In this document: one piece after another, positions 19,013-29,230 of the stretch
Layout: every line of letters begins with the position of its first letter
How positions within the stretch are numbered: position 1 is the stretch's first letter
Source of the DNA: Hyaloperonospora brassicae
Taxonomy: Eukaryota > Oomycota > Peronosporomycetes > Peronosporales > Peronosporaceae
Assembly: GCA_947650285.1 (NCBI GenBank)
Contig: CANTFL010000090.1
Span: forward strand, 372,001 to 436,000
Direction: 5' to 3'
DNA: 64,000 bases
Notes under the pieces: model-generated
Database searches by the model: none
Told to the model about the DNA's origin: nothing
Seen by the model: the letters and a program-made list of their open reading frames with translations, nothing else
Made by a program: the position numbers and the translations under genes

Positions 19013-21423
19013 TTCATACCAGAGTCACCTGGTTCTCGAAATGGCACTTGTACCTTCTGCGGGATTGTTTACAAGGGTGGAAAGACCAATCGCATGCTTG
19101 TGCACCTCGCCAGAGCCTGCGATAAGATTTCTACTGAGGTAAAGAGAGAGGCTCAATCACGTCTTCCTGCTACTGAAATCTTACTCAACGAGTCAGCTGC
19201 TTCAGAATGTTGTGTCGATGAATCCGACACCAGCACTATTTGTAATCGTGGAGTTGGTAGTGGTGGACAACCATTCTTATCGAGAAGACCGCGCGGTGAT
19301 GACTTTGATTCAGCTGATGACAGAGAAATTGAAAACCCTCTTGGAATTTTACAAAGGCCACATGGACAGAGGGCACTAAGCGTACAGGGAGGCAGAGCAC
19401 AATTATTATCTTCGGGTGACAAGAAAAAGCTATATGGTCTTTTTTCTTCAGCAGTACAAGCCAGCGGTTTGCCGTTGTCGACATTTTGTTCTGAAGAATG
19501 GAAGGAATCTTACAGAGCTATGTGCCCGGCGTATGAGATGCCATCTCGATGTGCTCTCTCTGATAGCCTCTTGGATGATGAATGTGCAAGGATCAAGCAG
19601 ATTGTGGAGCATTACCTGAAAAGTAGCCCTGTAGGATCATTTACTATAACTTATGACGGCTGGACGAACATCAATAAGGATCCTTTATTCAATATTATGA
19701 TTGCCACTCCAACGCCGATATTCTATAAGGCTGTGGAGACTGGAGATAATTCTCATACTGGAGAATACATGGCCGATATCATAAAGGAAGGCATTATTGC
19801 CGTGGGCGGGATGGTCGACTACACCGATTTTACGAGCCGTGGGGTATCAGCTGTCGTAACAGATAACGCCTCCGCAATGAAAAAGGCATGGAGAATTATT
19901 GAAATTGATTACCCAACTTTGATTATCCTACCTTGTCTGGCGCACACCTTGCATCTTGTTATCAAGGACATTTTACGGTATGACCCATTTACCTCAGTGG
20001 TCGACAATTGTATGAAAGTGACCAAGTACCTTTTGGGTCATCATCACCCGAAGACAATTCTTGAAAAGTGCATGACAGCAAGCAACGTTCAATTTGGAAA
20101 AACCTTAAAGATTCAAGGTGACACCAGATGGGGCTCACACTTTCGGATGGTTGATGCTGTCCCAAATGCAAGGCTAGCCTTCCATAACCTTGTGTTTATC
20201 GCTAGTGAAGAAGTACGGGAAAGGAATGCTTATCCGTGGGACAAGACCATTCTTTCACTCTTAAAGTCTGACGAGATATGGAATGACTCGCCATTCGTCC
20301 ATCGAGTCCTAGACGAATTCAACAAGATTCTCGATAAGTTTCAAAGCAACGTACCCACGTTAGGAGATGTTTTATTTGTTATCAAGAGCATCCGCACTGG
20401 AACCATTCATGGTCTTTTTGCATGGAAGGAAGGAATCTTAGAGACAGAAGAACAATATACTCTCATAATTCACCGAAAGATTAAAGGAAAGTCACTACAA
20501 GCCAGGCTCGATGGTCGTCTCAAAATTATGCATAGCGACGAAGTTTTTCTTGCAGACTTGTTGGATCCCAGACACATGGGTCAGAGCTTCTCGTCGAACC
20601 AGTGCACGCGTGCTCATGACTTTCTTATAAAAAGCTTTTCAACGGAAACGAGGATTTTACGACAAAATCAACAATCAGTTAAATTGTTTTCAGAGCCGAA
20701 GTGAAGAATTTTCCGTTCCTGAGATATGGCGTCATATCGATAACCCTTCTCCAGATGTGGAAGTTTCTGCAGCAGATAGGTGGCTTTTGTTGCCAAGATT
20801 CATCTCAATTAAACATTCCGAGCTGAGATAGGTAATGAAAGTTTGTTTATTTCATTGCTTGATATAACCAAGTCCTATTTTTTGTTGTTGTAGATTGCCA
20901 TGAAGCTCTTGTCCATACCATTTCCATCCGCCTCTGCTGAACGATGTTGGAGCAGCTTGGGCTTCATACACTCTAAGAGAAGAAATCGCTTACTTGGATC
21001 GAGAGCAATTAAATTGGGCTATACTTACGTGAACACGCAAAGCATCAAGTGCATACAAAGATCCAGTAGGGCTAAACTCGTCTATCTACGAACGCGAAAG
21101 AAGAAGAATAGAGTCGTCGTATCATCTGCACAGGTTCGTATCAAGCCAGTGGTGGGGATAGAAATCATACCGTGGTCGAAGCTCAAGATAGCGTGGAAAT
21201 TGACGGGGGACAAGACCATGAACAGTCAGCGATGTCCCTTTCGGAATATGAAGGGACATTTGAAGACGACGGTGATGTCGACTTCGGTGCTCAGACTGCT
21301 GCTTCTATTGTAGCCGACGCGTTCGCAGAATTAAGCTTGCATGCTGATATCGCTTCTCTAGAAGAGGTTAGAGATTGTGATGATGAAAGCAGCAATAGCA
21401 GTAAAGATGGCACACAGCAATAG
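19013..21423 (+). pseudogene. hAT-like transposase, left copy
   Basis: Open from 19013 but with no ATG before 19094. The missing start lies before a BED zinc finger (CTFCGIVYKGGKTNRMLVHL, then ARAC), so an upstream exon ending at an AG near 19021 is likely. The main frame to 20704 carries the hAT catalytic-core signatures FTITYDGWTNINKDP, VVTDNASAMKKAW and LPCLAHTLHLVIKDI. A +1 shift near 20650-20700 leads to SVPEIWRHIDNPSPDVEVSA, then a probable intron (GTAATG about 20832 to TAG about 20893) and the hATC dimerisation region SIPFPSASAERCWSSLGF. A second shift near 21115 leads to an acidic tail ending at 21423. Both shifts also occur in the right copy, so they predate the duplication. Confidence 0.85.
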
Positions 21424-22005
21424 CTATAGTGCCACATGCATGACCATTTACAAACTTAGCGTTCAACAACATGAACTCGTTACCTATCATTTTGGCAAAC
21501 CCGACGGCACTTGTTCTCGCCTGAGCTTGATACAAAATCTTCTCAGGTGATCCTGCTCATGGGACATTCATGTGCATAGCCACTGGATACTCACGCGTAC
21601 CTACACAAGATGCTAGAACCACAAGAGACTCATGTATTACATCGCATCTCTTCTCACCGTATACACATCACCTTTCAGCACTTACAATTTCAACTTGCGA
21701 ATTAAGTAGCCTTTTTTACGTCTGCAGCGTTTGTCTTGACCACCAATCCGATAGCAACCTCGTTATATCTTGTATCTCCTATAGAATGAAGACGCATAAG
21801 CACAAAACATCACAAAAGACGTTATACTTATATCAATATCCGTCCTACATAGTCGCACCCATGCTCCATTCGTCTGAAGGTCTCAAAGGCGCTGTCGGAG
21901 ATGCAGTAGCCAGGCCTATAGCGTCCAACACCGTTTGTAAAAAATAGCGATTTTATTAAATGCATTAAGCTCTGTCCCTGAGGGAATTGTGATTAAAAAT
22001 GCCGT

Positions 22006-22097
22006 TATCACTTATAGTCGATTGACCGGTCAGGTGACCGCAACGGTCACTTATGCTAAGGGAACGGTCATTTACTACCGTCTGACCTTAGGTGACC
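22006..22097. repeat. Central spacer of the palindrome
   Basis: 92 bp that do not pair between the arms. It resembles the outer ends: ATTGACCGGTCAGGTGACCG followed by GGTCACTTATGCTAAGG, against ATTGACCGG and GGTCACTTATCTTAAG at the left end. It may be the one surviving inner terminus of the transposon, or of a third copy. Confidence 0.7.
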
Positions 22098-22679
22098 ACG
22101 GCATTTTTAATCACATTTCCCTCAGGGACAGAGCTTAATGCATTTAAAAAAACTGCTATGTTTTACAAACGGTGTTGGACGCTATAGGCCTGGCTACTGC
22201 ATCTCCGACAGCGCCTTTGAGACCTTCAGACGTATGGAGCATGGGTGCGACTATGTAGGACGGATATTGATATAAGTATAACGTCTTTTGTGATGTTTTG
22301 TGCTTATGCGTCTTCATTCTATAGGAGATACAAGATATAACGAGGTTGCTATCGGATTGGTGGTCAAGACAAACGCTGCAGACGTAAAAAAGGCTACTTA
22401 ATTCGCAAGTTGAAATTGTAAGTGCTGAAAGGTGATGTGTATACGGTGAGAAGAGATGCGATGTAATACATGAGTCTCTTGTGGTTCTAGCATCTTGTGT
22501 AGGTACGCGTGAGTATCCAGTGGCTATGCACATGAATGTCCCATGAGCAGGATCACCTGAGAAGATTTTGTATCAAGCTCAGGCGAGAACAAGTGCCGTC
22601 GGGTTTGCCAAAATGATAGGTAACGAGTTCATGTTGTTGAACGCTAAGTTTGTAAATGGTCATGCATGTGGCACTATAG

Positions 22680-25089
22680 CTATTGCTGTGTGCCATCTTT
22701 ACTGCTATTGCTGCTTTCATCATCACAATCTCTAACCTCTTCTAGAGAAGCGATATCAGCATGCAAGCTTAATTCTGCGAACGCGTCGGCTACAATAGAA
22801 GCAGCAGTCTGAGCACCGAAGTCGACATCACCGTCGTCTTCAAATGTCCCTTCATATTCCGAAAGGGACATCGCTGACTGTTCATGGTCTTGTCCCCCGT
22901 CAATTTCCACGCGATCTTGAGCTTCGACCACGGTATGATTTCTATCCCCACCACTGGCTTGATACGAACCTGTGCAGATGATACGACGACTCTATTCTTC
23001 TTCTTTCGCGTTCGTAGATAGACGAGTTTAGCCCTACTGGATCTTTGTATGCACTTGATGCTTTGCGTGTTCACGTAAGTATAGCCCAATTTAATTGCTC
23101 TCGATCCAAGTAAGCGATTTCTTCTCTTAGAGTGTATGAAGCCCAAGCTGCTCCAACATCGTTCAGCAGAGGCGGATGGAAATGGTATGGACAAGAGCTT
23201 CATGGCAATCTACAACAACAAAAAATAGGACTTGGTTATATCAAGCAATGAAATAAACAAACTTTCATTACCTATCTCAGCTCGGAATGTTTAATTGAGA
23301 TGAATCTTGGCAACAAAAGCCACCTATCTGCTGCAGAAACTTCCACATCTGGAGAAGGGTTATCGATATGACGCCATATCTCAGGAACGGAAAATTCTTC
23401 ACTTCGGCTCTGAAAACAATTTGACTGATTGTTGATTTTGTCGTAAAATCCTCGTTTCTGTTGAAAAGCTTTTTATAAGAAAGTCATGAGCACGCGTGCA
23501 CTGGTTCGACGAGAAGCTCTGACCCATGTGTCTGGGATCCAACAAGTCTGCAAGAAAAACTTCGTCGCTATGCATAATTTTGAGACGACCATCGAGCCTG
23601 GCTTGTAGTGACTTTCCTTTAATCTTTCGGTGAATTATGAGAGTATATTGTTCTTCTGTCTCTAAGAGTCCTTCCTTCCATGCAAAAAGACCATGAATGG
23701 TTCCAGTGCGGATGCTCTTGATAACAAATAAAACATCTCCTAACGTGGGTACGTTGCTTTGAAACTTATCGAGAATCTTGTTGAATTCGTCTAGGACTCG
23801 ATGGACGAATGGCGAGTCATTCCATATCTCGTCAGACTTTAAGAGTGAAAGAATGGTCTTGTCCCACGGATAAGCATTCCTTTCCCGTACTTCTTCACTA
23901 GCGATAAACACAAGGTTATGGAAGGCTAGCCTTGCATTTGGGACAGCATCAACCATCCGAAAGTGTGAGCCCCATCTGGTGTCACCTTGAATCTTTAAGG
24001 TTTTTCCAAATTGAACGTTGCTTGCTGTCATGCACTTTTCAAGAATTGTCTTCGGGTGATGATGACCCAAAAGGTACTTGGTCACTTTCATACAATTGTC
24101 GACCACTGAGGTAAATGGGTCATACCGTAAAATGTCCTTGATAACAAGATGCAAGGTGTGCGCCAGACAAGGTAGGATAATCAAAGTTGGGTAATCAATT
24201 TCAATAATTCTCCATGCCTTTTTCATTGCGGAGGCGTTATCTGTTACGACAGCTGATACCCCACGGCTCGTAAAATCGGTGTAGTCGACCATCCCGCCCA
24301 CGGCAATAATGCCTTCCTTTATGATATCGGCCATGTATTCTCCAGTATGAGAATTATCTCCAGTCTCCACAGCCTTATAGAATATCGGCGTTGGAGTGGC
24401 AATCATAATATTGAATAAAGGATCCTTATTGATGCTCGTCCAGCCGTCATAAGTTATAGTAAATGATCCTACAGGGCTACTTTTCAGGTAATGCTCCACA
24501 ATCTGCTTGATCCTTGCACATTCATCATCCAAGAGGCTATCAGAGAGAGCACATCGAGATGGCATCTCATACGCCGGGCACATAGCTCTGTAAGATTCCT
24601 TCCATTCTTCAGAACAAAATGTCGACAACGGCAAACCGCTGGCTTGTACTGCTGAAGAAAAAGACCATATAGCTTTTTCTTGTCACCCGAAGATAATAAT
24701 TGTGCTCTGCCTCCCTGTACGCTTAGTGCCCTCTGTCCATGTGGCCTTTGTAAAATTCCAAGAGGGTTTTCAATTTCTCTGTCATCAGCTGAATCAAAGT
24801 CATCACCGCGCGGTCTTCTCGATAAGAATGGTTGTCCACCACTACCAACTCCACGATTACAAATAGTGCTGGTGTCGGATTCATCGACACAACATTCTGA
24901 AGCAGCTGACTCGTTGAGTAAGATTTCAGTAGCAGGAAGACGTGATTGAGCCTCTCTCTTTACCTCAGTAGAAATCTTATCGCAGGCTCTGGCGAGGTGC
25001 ACAAGCATGCGATTGGTCTTTCCACCCTTGTAAACAATCCCGCAGAAGGTACAAGTGCCATTTCGAGAACCAGGTGACTCTGGTATGAA
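22680..25089 (-). pseudogene. hAT-like transposase, right copy
   Basis: Mirror of 19013-21423. It keeps the BED finger, DNASAMKKAW and LPCLAHTLHLV motifs and the hATC region. It has one extra defect: the T-run at 24658-24662 (A on plus strand) is five long against six in the left copy (19440-19445), which shifts the frame after residue KKKLYGLF and splits the main frame into 25008-24484 and 24634-23399. Substitutions include TNINKD to TSINKD and EGILE to EGLLE. Only the left copy has an uncut central frame. Confidence 0.85.
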
Positions 25090-25156
25090 TTATGTCCAGA
25101 CCCATCCTCTTGAGCGAGTCATCAATCGGTTAAATGTGCGAGCCCTCATATGACAG

Positions 25157-25692
25157 TACAGTGCTCACCGTATTTAGTATCCGTTCAGAGTTATTGTCGC
25201 ACCTCAATTAGTGTCCTGGACACTAATTCACGTGTGAATCAATTTCTCCATACAAAAATGTTGGTCGAATCCGAATTAAGTATGTCAAAATGGTGATTCT
25301 GAATGAAATACAACCAAAACAATTTCATTATCGCACTACTGCAGAGCAAATCATGCACAACCCATGCTCGTCCTTCACCTCTGACTACACCGTAGGTCGC
25401 TCGCATTTCGCAAACTCAACTACGTGCCCATAAAATTTGCGGAGGTACCCTCGGCTTAATATCCTCCAATTTGAGTTTTGTATTTATTTTGTACTTGATC
25501 CCCACTTCGATACACAATGGCGCAGACACTAGTTCTGAATTTGCTTCAAATAGTGTCATGGACACTAATTTTACCGCACACTAATTAGTGTCACACCATA
25601 ATCAGTGTCATGGACACTATATCGTGGGCATGGACTCGAAGGGTACTACACATTAATTAGTGTCGCGGACACTAAATACGATGTCCACTGTA
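25157..25692 (-). mobile_element. Nested non-autonomous TIR element, right arm
   Basis: Mirror of 18410-18945 with the same ends and the same internal GTGTCC/GACAC palindromes. It was present before the arms were duplicated. Confidence 0.6.
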
Positions 25693-25891
25693 GCAATATT
25701 TTCGAACGAAGACTGAAAAGCACCACCAGAGGAATCAAGAAAATCATAAAAACCTCGACGAAAATAGATGAAAATTCTATCTGATGAGAAGTATAAATAT
25801 GGTTTTTAGGGGTTAGAAAGTAAAACGGTTCTTTTATCTTAACATTTGTATGTCGGTCGCATTGGTCGCATTCGATTTTTATGCTTTGTTT

Positions 25892-25989
25892 ATTAAAGGG
25901 TCACTTTCGGTCACTTAAGATAAGTGACCAGGTCAATGGACCGGTCAATTGATCTGGTCAATTGACATCGGTCGGTCACTCATATCCCT
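25892..25989 (-). repeat. Outer terminal region of right arm, TGACC-rich
   Basis: Mirror of the left outer end with one mismatch (18119/25983). Beyond it, a short CCATAAG is again mirrored on both sides after a two-base gap. Confidence 0.65.
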
Positions 25990-26511
25990 GCTTATGGTTA
26001 TTTATGTTAGAGAGAAGCAGACGTGTCTATTTAATCATTTACCGGTTGCAAGATGTCTGAGAGATCTTAAGCCTGTTTAGCAACTCCGGTGCCTCGATCG
26101 AGTCCGGTGGTTGTACGGGGCTGATCACCATCGGCGACGGCTCTCTTGGTTGTCTTGCGATCTTATGATGACATAATAGCAGGCGTGCTCCTTAGGTTCT
26201 CACCTCGATCCTGCGAAATTCCTGCTTTGCGACAGCTTGGATTTTTCGCATGCCGGTTTGCCAAAACTTCTCGACGCTACCTGCGAGTGTGACTTCATCG
26301 CGTTTGAAAATGACTCTGTTTCGTTTATTCTACAACGTAGTTACACAGATGCTGCCCAGTAGATGCCAGAGCCTCCGCAAAACCTTCGCATATTCCATTT
26401 TTTATTCCGGATGATCCCGCCTTAAACGATCTGCGACCTCCGTGGAGAGCGTCGGCGCCGGCCATCTTGCCAATTAGCGCGAAAGTTGTGGAGCTGATTC
26501 GGCCCCCCAGC
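25990..26511 (-). pseudogene. LINE-1 3' fragment, cut off from 34503 by copy A
   Basis: When copy A and one GTTCT are removed, 26511 joins 34503 and the minus-strand reading continues past the zinc-binding tail: HLLGSICVTTL, then NKRNRVIFKRDEVTLAGSVE and KFWQTGMRKIQAVAKQEFRR. This is the kind of sequence LINEs carry after the zf-RVT domain. Stops are present. The piece ends at the palindrome (25989); no poly-A or RNase H domain follows. Confidence 0.7.
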
Positions 26512-26516
26512 GTTCT
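26512..26516. repeat. Target-site duplication of copy A, left (GTTCT)
   Basis: GTTCT here and at 34503-34507, exactly abutting the two LTR ends. 5-bp duplications are usual for Gypsy elements. Confidence 0.85.
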
Positions 26517-26906
26517 TATATAAGCACACCCTTGCGTAAACTTAACGCAAGGGGCTCGGTGCGCCCGACAGACGTACACGAGGCATACGAGGAAGCGTAG
26601 ATAAGGTAAAAGCAGAACTGTTCTATTAATATAAGACAGTCTTTTAACTACTGTCTCTCTGTTTGACTTAACTTAATTATATTCATATAACTGAGTGTAT
26701 GGCGACGTCTCGTCACCACCCATTGCGCGCGTCTTGCGGCGATTGGTGGGTTAATATCATCAAGATATCAACCAATGAGCAGACTCTTTGGTCGAACCTT
26801 CAATATCACCACTTTGGTGATATTGTTCAAAGAATATCCATCTTCATATTCTTTATTGTTACTTTCATTAACGTGACAATTCCATGTAACGGGCTGCCCC
26901 GTTACA
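26517..26906 (-). repeat. Copy A 3' LTR
   Basis: 390 bp. The outer nine bases are mutated (TATATAAGC where others have TGTAACGGGGC), and it has several private changes (GAGGCATACGAGG, TTCAAAGAATATCC). At the diagnostic sites it is of the same type as the copy B and C 3' LTRs: GTACACG, AAGACAGTC, GAGTGTATGG. Confidence 0.85.
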
Positions 26907-26921
26907 CCCCCCCCCTTAACT
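26907..26921 (-). other. Copy A polypurine tract
   Basis: On the minus strand AGTTAAGGGGGGGGG lies directly before the 3' LTR. Nine G here against six in copies B and C. Confidence 0.75.
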
Positions 26922-27036
26922 GATAGTCACCGTGTGACTATCGAAAATATGGGGGCCACCCGTTGGCCACCATTGGGACAGGGAGCACTTGTTGGGTCCG
27001 TTCCATTCACTTTCCACCCGACCTCACATAGTTAAC

Positions 27037-27819
27037 ATGTCTATGCGGGGTGACTCAAGACACGCACAGCCCGGTGCTGTGCCAGCCTCTGCGGCAGACG
27101 ATTCGTCGTCTGCTGCTCCTTTTCCGCCTGCAGCAACAGGTGCTGCAGGTGCACGCGGTACCTCACCGCGTGCGCATGATGACCCCGACATTGAGGTCAT
27201 CTACTCTGGCGAGTCAGACGTGTCTGACTCGGGCAATGCTCCAGAGGCGTCTCGACCACCGGCGAAGCCTCAGTATTCGCCAAGGTCACTGCCGAACGAA
27301 CGGACTCGTGAGATGCATCACAGTCTGTTCGGCAGTGATGATGAAGGTCATCAGAGTGGTGAGGAGTATTACTCCTTACCACCGCCGACTCGTGCCTCTT
27401 CGCACGAGCGTGATGACGATGGTGCAACCCATTGTCATACTGATAACCGTGGTACCGACAAGGGTACCACTGTAAAGCGTGATGAGTCGAAGCCGTGGCG
27501 TTTTTCCGAACGGCTCATCAATGGCTTGTCTCACGAGACAAGCCAACACCATCGAATACCCGTATTCGACGCGACTGAGCTTCACGGCTTGAGTTCCAGC
27601 GCGAAGAACTTTCGAGCTGAAGAAGATTTCTATCTCGATGTCTTTCTTCGACATCGATGGTACAACATCAACCAAAAGCGTGACAAAGCATCGCTTTTGG
27701 CTGCGTGGAACGCGTTCGTCCAAAACGTAAAGATTTTTGGACGAGAAGGGTGGCTCAAGATCCTTGAGGCGACACGCCTCAGGTTCGAAAAGCGAACACC
27801 AACCGGTGCAAGGTACTGA
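27037..27819 (+). CDS. Gypsy-2 antisense gene, first part (copy A), 260 codons
   Basis: ATG 27037 (MSMRGDSRHAQPG) to TGA 27819 on the strand opposite gag-pol, 130 bp inside the 3' LTR. Residues 1-40 are Ala/Ser/Pro-rich. Residues 50-130 are strongly acidic (DDPDIEVIYSGESDVSDSG, GSDDEGHQSGEEYYS). Residues 160-260 are a folded-looking helical domain (HGLSSSAKNFRAEEDFYLDV, FLRHRWYNINQKRDKASLLA, AWNAFVQNVKIFGREGWLKI). There is no competing sense frame here, so an open frame this long, kept in copies A and B, is unlikely to be chance. It ends near a possible donor (AAG-GTACTG). Function unknown; a gag-like or chromatin role cannot be excluded. Confidence 0.6.
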   Translation: MSMRGDSRHAQPGAVPASAADDSSSAAPFPPAATGAAGARGTSPRAHDDPDIEVIYSGESDVSDSGNAPEASRPPAKPQYSPRSLPNERTREMHHSLFGSDDEGHQSGEEYYSLPPPTRASSHERDDDGATHCHTDNRGTDKGTTVKRDESKPWRFSERLINGLSHETSQHHRIPVFDATELHGLSSSAKNFRAEEDFYLDVFLRHRWYNINQKRDKASLLAAWNAFVQNVKIFGREGWLKILEATRLRFEKRTPTGARY

Positions 27820-28018
27820 TTGCATCTTTTATAAAGTGAGGCCAACATTCCATGCCTCACTTGGGTAGAACCTTGTGCGAGTTGTACTGACAACCCGCAA
27901 AGTGCGCAGAGCGACGTGTGTTCCCTGTATTCGTCCTGAGGAAAGGCACACATCTTGGCTGAGATGCGTGACGCGATTGCAAACTTGCAATCCGTCTACA
28001 AGCGCCAAAAGCGCGTGT

Positions 28019-28645
28019 TTACCGATGGGTTACAGGACTCATCGGATGAGTCTCGTCATACTGGCGGATGAGACCTTCAACATCCATCAACAGCTGAAAG
28101 CGGGGCTCCCAGCTATTCCAAGAGGATGGATACCCCCGCCACTGGACGAGGTAGCTCGTCCTTGATCCTGAATCGTCACGGTGATTCAAGATACGCTCCA
28201 CTAGAAAGCGTTGATCACCGTGAGAATCCACCAGAGGATGTGGTGGAGGAGGAAAGACCTCCTCCAGATGATTCGGTTCACCATCTCGACCCTTACGAGA
28301 TGGATCGCGCAATCGATGAATTGCGCGATGACTTGAAGCACGAGCGCGACCGGCGCTACGCTTTGACTGATACCGTGCGGAAGAACCGCAAGGATCACGA
28401 GGCTGATCGGGCGAGAGACCGCGCCGATTATGCCACAGCGCAGCTTCAGGTCGAGCCTGATGTCCGCTCCCTATTCGGCGAGCTGGCGACAGCTCGCGAG
28501 GAGATATCTCGGTTGAGTTCCGAGGTATCTTATCTACGCGACCAGATGGATCGTCTGGAGCGCGAACGCAAGAACTTGATGGATGTTCTTGAACGTATGG
28601 GCTATCTTCATCGGAAGAAGAAGGCTCGTACTGAAAGTACGTCTG
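28019..28645 (-). CDS. Copy A integrase tail and chromodomain
   Basis: After a frameshift at about 28640 the sense frame is open to the TAA at 28019. It has a long Ser/Pro/Arg-rich linker, then a chromodomain: QRFLVERILNHRDDSG, SYLVQWRGYPSSWNSWEP. All aromatic cage-type positions and the WRGYP turn are present, unlike in copies B and C. Confidence 0.8.
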   Translation of the reverse strand, partial: QTYFQYEPSSSDEDSPYVQEHPSSSCVRAPDDPSGRVDKIPRNSTEISPRELSPARRIGSGHQARPEAALWHNRRGLSPDQPRDPCGSSARYQSKRSAGRARASSHRAIHRLRDPSRKGRDGEPNHLEEVFPPPPHPLVDSHGDQRFLVERILNHRDDSGSRTSYLVQWRGYPSSWNSWEPRFQLLMDVEGLIRQYDETHPMSPVTHR

Positions 28646-28758
28646 AGCCTCCCCACGTAAAACGTAGGATGCGTGCGCATCTTACGTGGCAATTCGAGTG
28701 TGTATGCATTGCCCTTGCGATGCAACACTCGAAATGGCCCAATGTACTTCGGCAGTAG
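28126..28758 (+). CDS. Gypsy-2 antisense gene, coiled-coil part (copy A), 210 codons
   Basis: Same frame as the first part. The stretch 27820-28125 between them has stops but also a coding-like segment (AEMRDAIANLQSVYKRQKR, about 27957-28014), so one or two introns are possible. Acidic start (PPEDVVEEERPPPDDSVHHL), then about 110 residues of heptad-like sequence rich in Glu, Arg and Leu (MDRAIDELRDDLKHERDRR, EISRLSSEVSYLRDQMDRLE) and a basic end (HRKKKARTE). It lies wholly opposite the sense chromodomain and integrase tail. The coiled-coil reading could in part be a product of the sense codons. Confidence 0.5.
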   Translation: MDTPATGRGSSSLILNRHGDSRYAPLESVDHRENPPEDVVEEERPPPDDSVHHLDPYEMDRAIDELRDDLKHERDRRYALTDTVRKNRKDHEADRARDRADYATAQLQVEPDVRSLFGELATAREEISRLSSEVSYLRDQMDRLERERKNLMDVLERMGYLHRKKKARTESTSEPPHVKRRMRAHLTWQFECVCIALAMQHSKWPNVLRQ

Positions 28759-29230
28759 TTTACTACTGCAGACACTAGTGACTGCATGTCCAGGTAAGTT
28801 TACCGTAGACAGTAGTACTAGGTCGTTAACTTTAAATGAAAGAACATTTGCTCTTCCATTCTTGTCTGTGTTCCGTTTCTGACGGTCCACCGCATTTGCG
28901 ATGGAGTCCTGAACGAAACAGACTACCGCCTCTCGAGTCAGCAGGAAGTTATCTGCTGACTCTTTGTTTTGTCTTTCAGTGCGCTTCGTGCGCACTGCTA
29001 AGAGATTTCTCTCTTCTTCAGCGAGGTTGTCTTCTTCCTCGCTGGCATAATCGTTGACGATGCTGAATATACCAGCATCGTCATCATCATCCGAATCAAT
29101 AATAGCGTCTTCGCTATTATTGAGATGATCTTCTTCATCGATGTCGGCTTGATCGACATCGGCATCATACGTGACGACGTTTGCGTCGACACGTGATGAG
29201 CAAGAGCCAAAACGGTTTTTGCTCGAGCGA
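28534..29230 (-). pseudogene. Copy A integrase C-terminal part with acidic insert
   Basis: After the integrase core comes an unusual acidic stretch (IIDSDDDDDAGIFS, SEEEDNLAEEERN), then a basic helix and the C-terminal SH3-like GPF domain (KLLPKYIGPFRVLHRKG, AYTLELP, HPTFYVGRLR). The frame differs from the pol frame, so at least one shift lies around 29160-29240. Confidence 0.75.

Larger units (their letters stand above)
18113..25989. mobile_element. 7.9-kb palindrome of two inverted hAT-like transposons
   Basis: 18113-22005 and 22098-25989 are reverse complements with very few differences (3893 and 3892 bp), around a 92-bp spacer. Each arm holds a BED-finger hAT transposase gene, a nested small TIR element and a TGACC-rich outer end. 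Differences seen: one T in a T-run in the transposase, a handful of substitutions, and a small cluster near 21945/22150. No 8-bp target duplication is present at the outer ends. Two copies tail-to-tail, a fold-back duplication, or an assembly fold are all possible. Confidence 0.85.

Noticed and set aside
21570..21947. 125-codon frame at the 3' end of the hAT copy (mirror 22533-22156)
   Set aside because: It is in non-coding 3' DNA of the transposon; identical in both arms only because of the palindrome. No motif.
26699..26923. 74-codon open frame repeated in most Gypsy-2 LTRs (also 42239-41982, 49837-49613, 53106-53330, 60703-60927)
   Set aside because: It lies entirely in LTR sequence, runs past the LTR end into the flank, varies at both ends, and has no coding signature.
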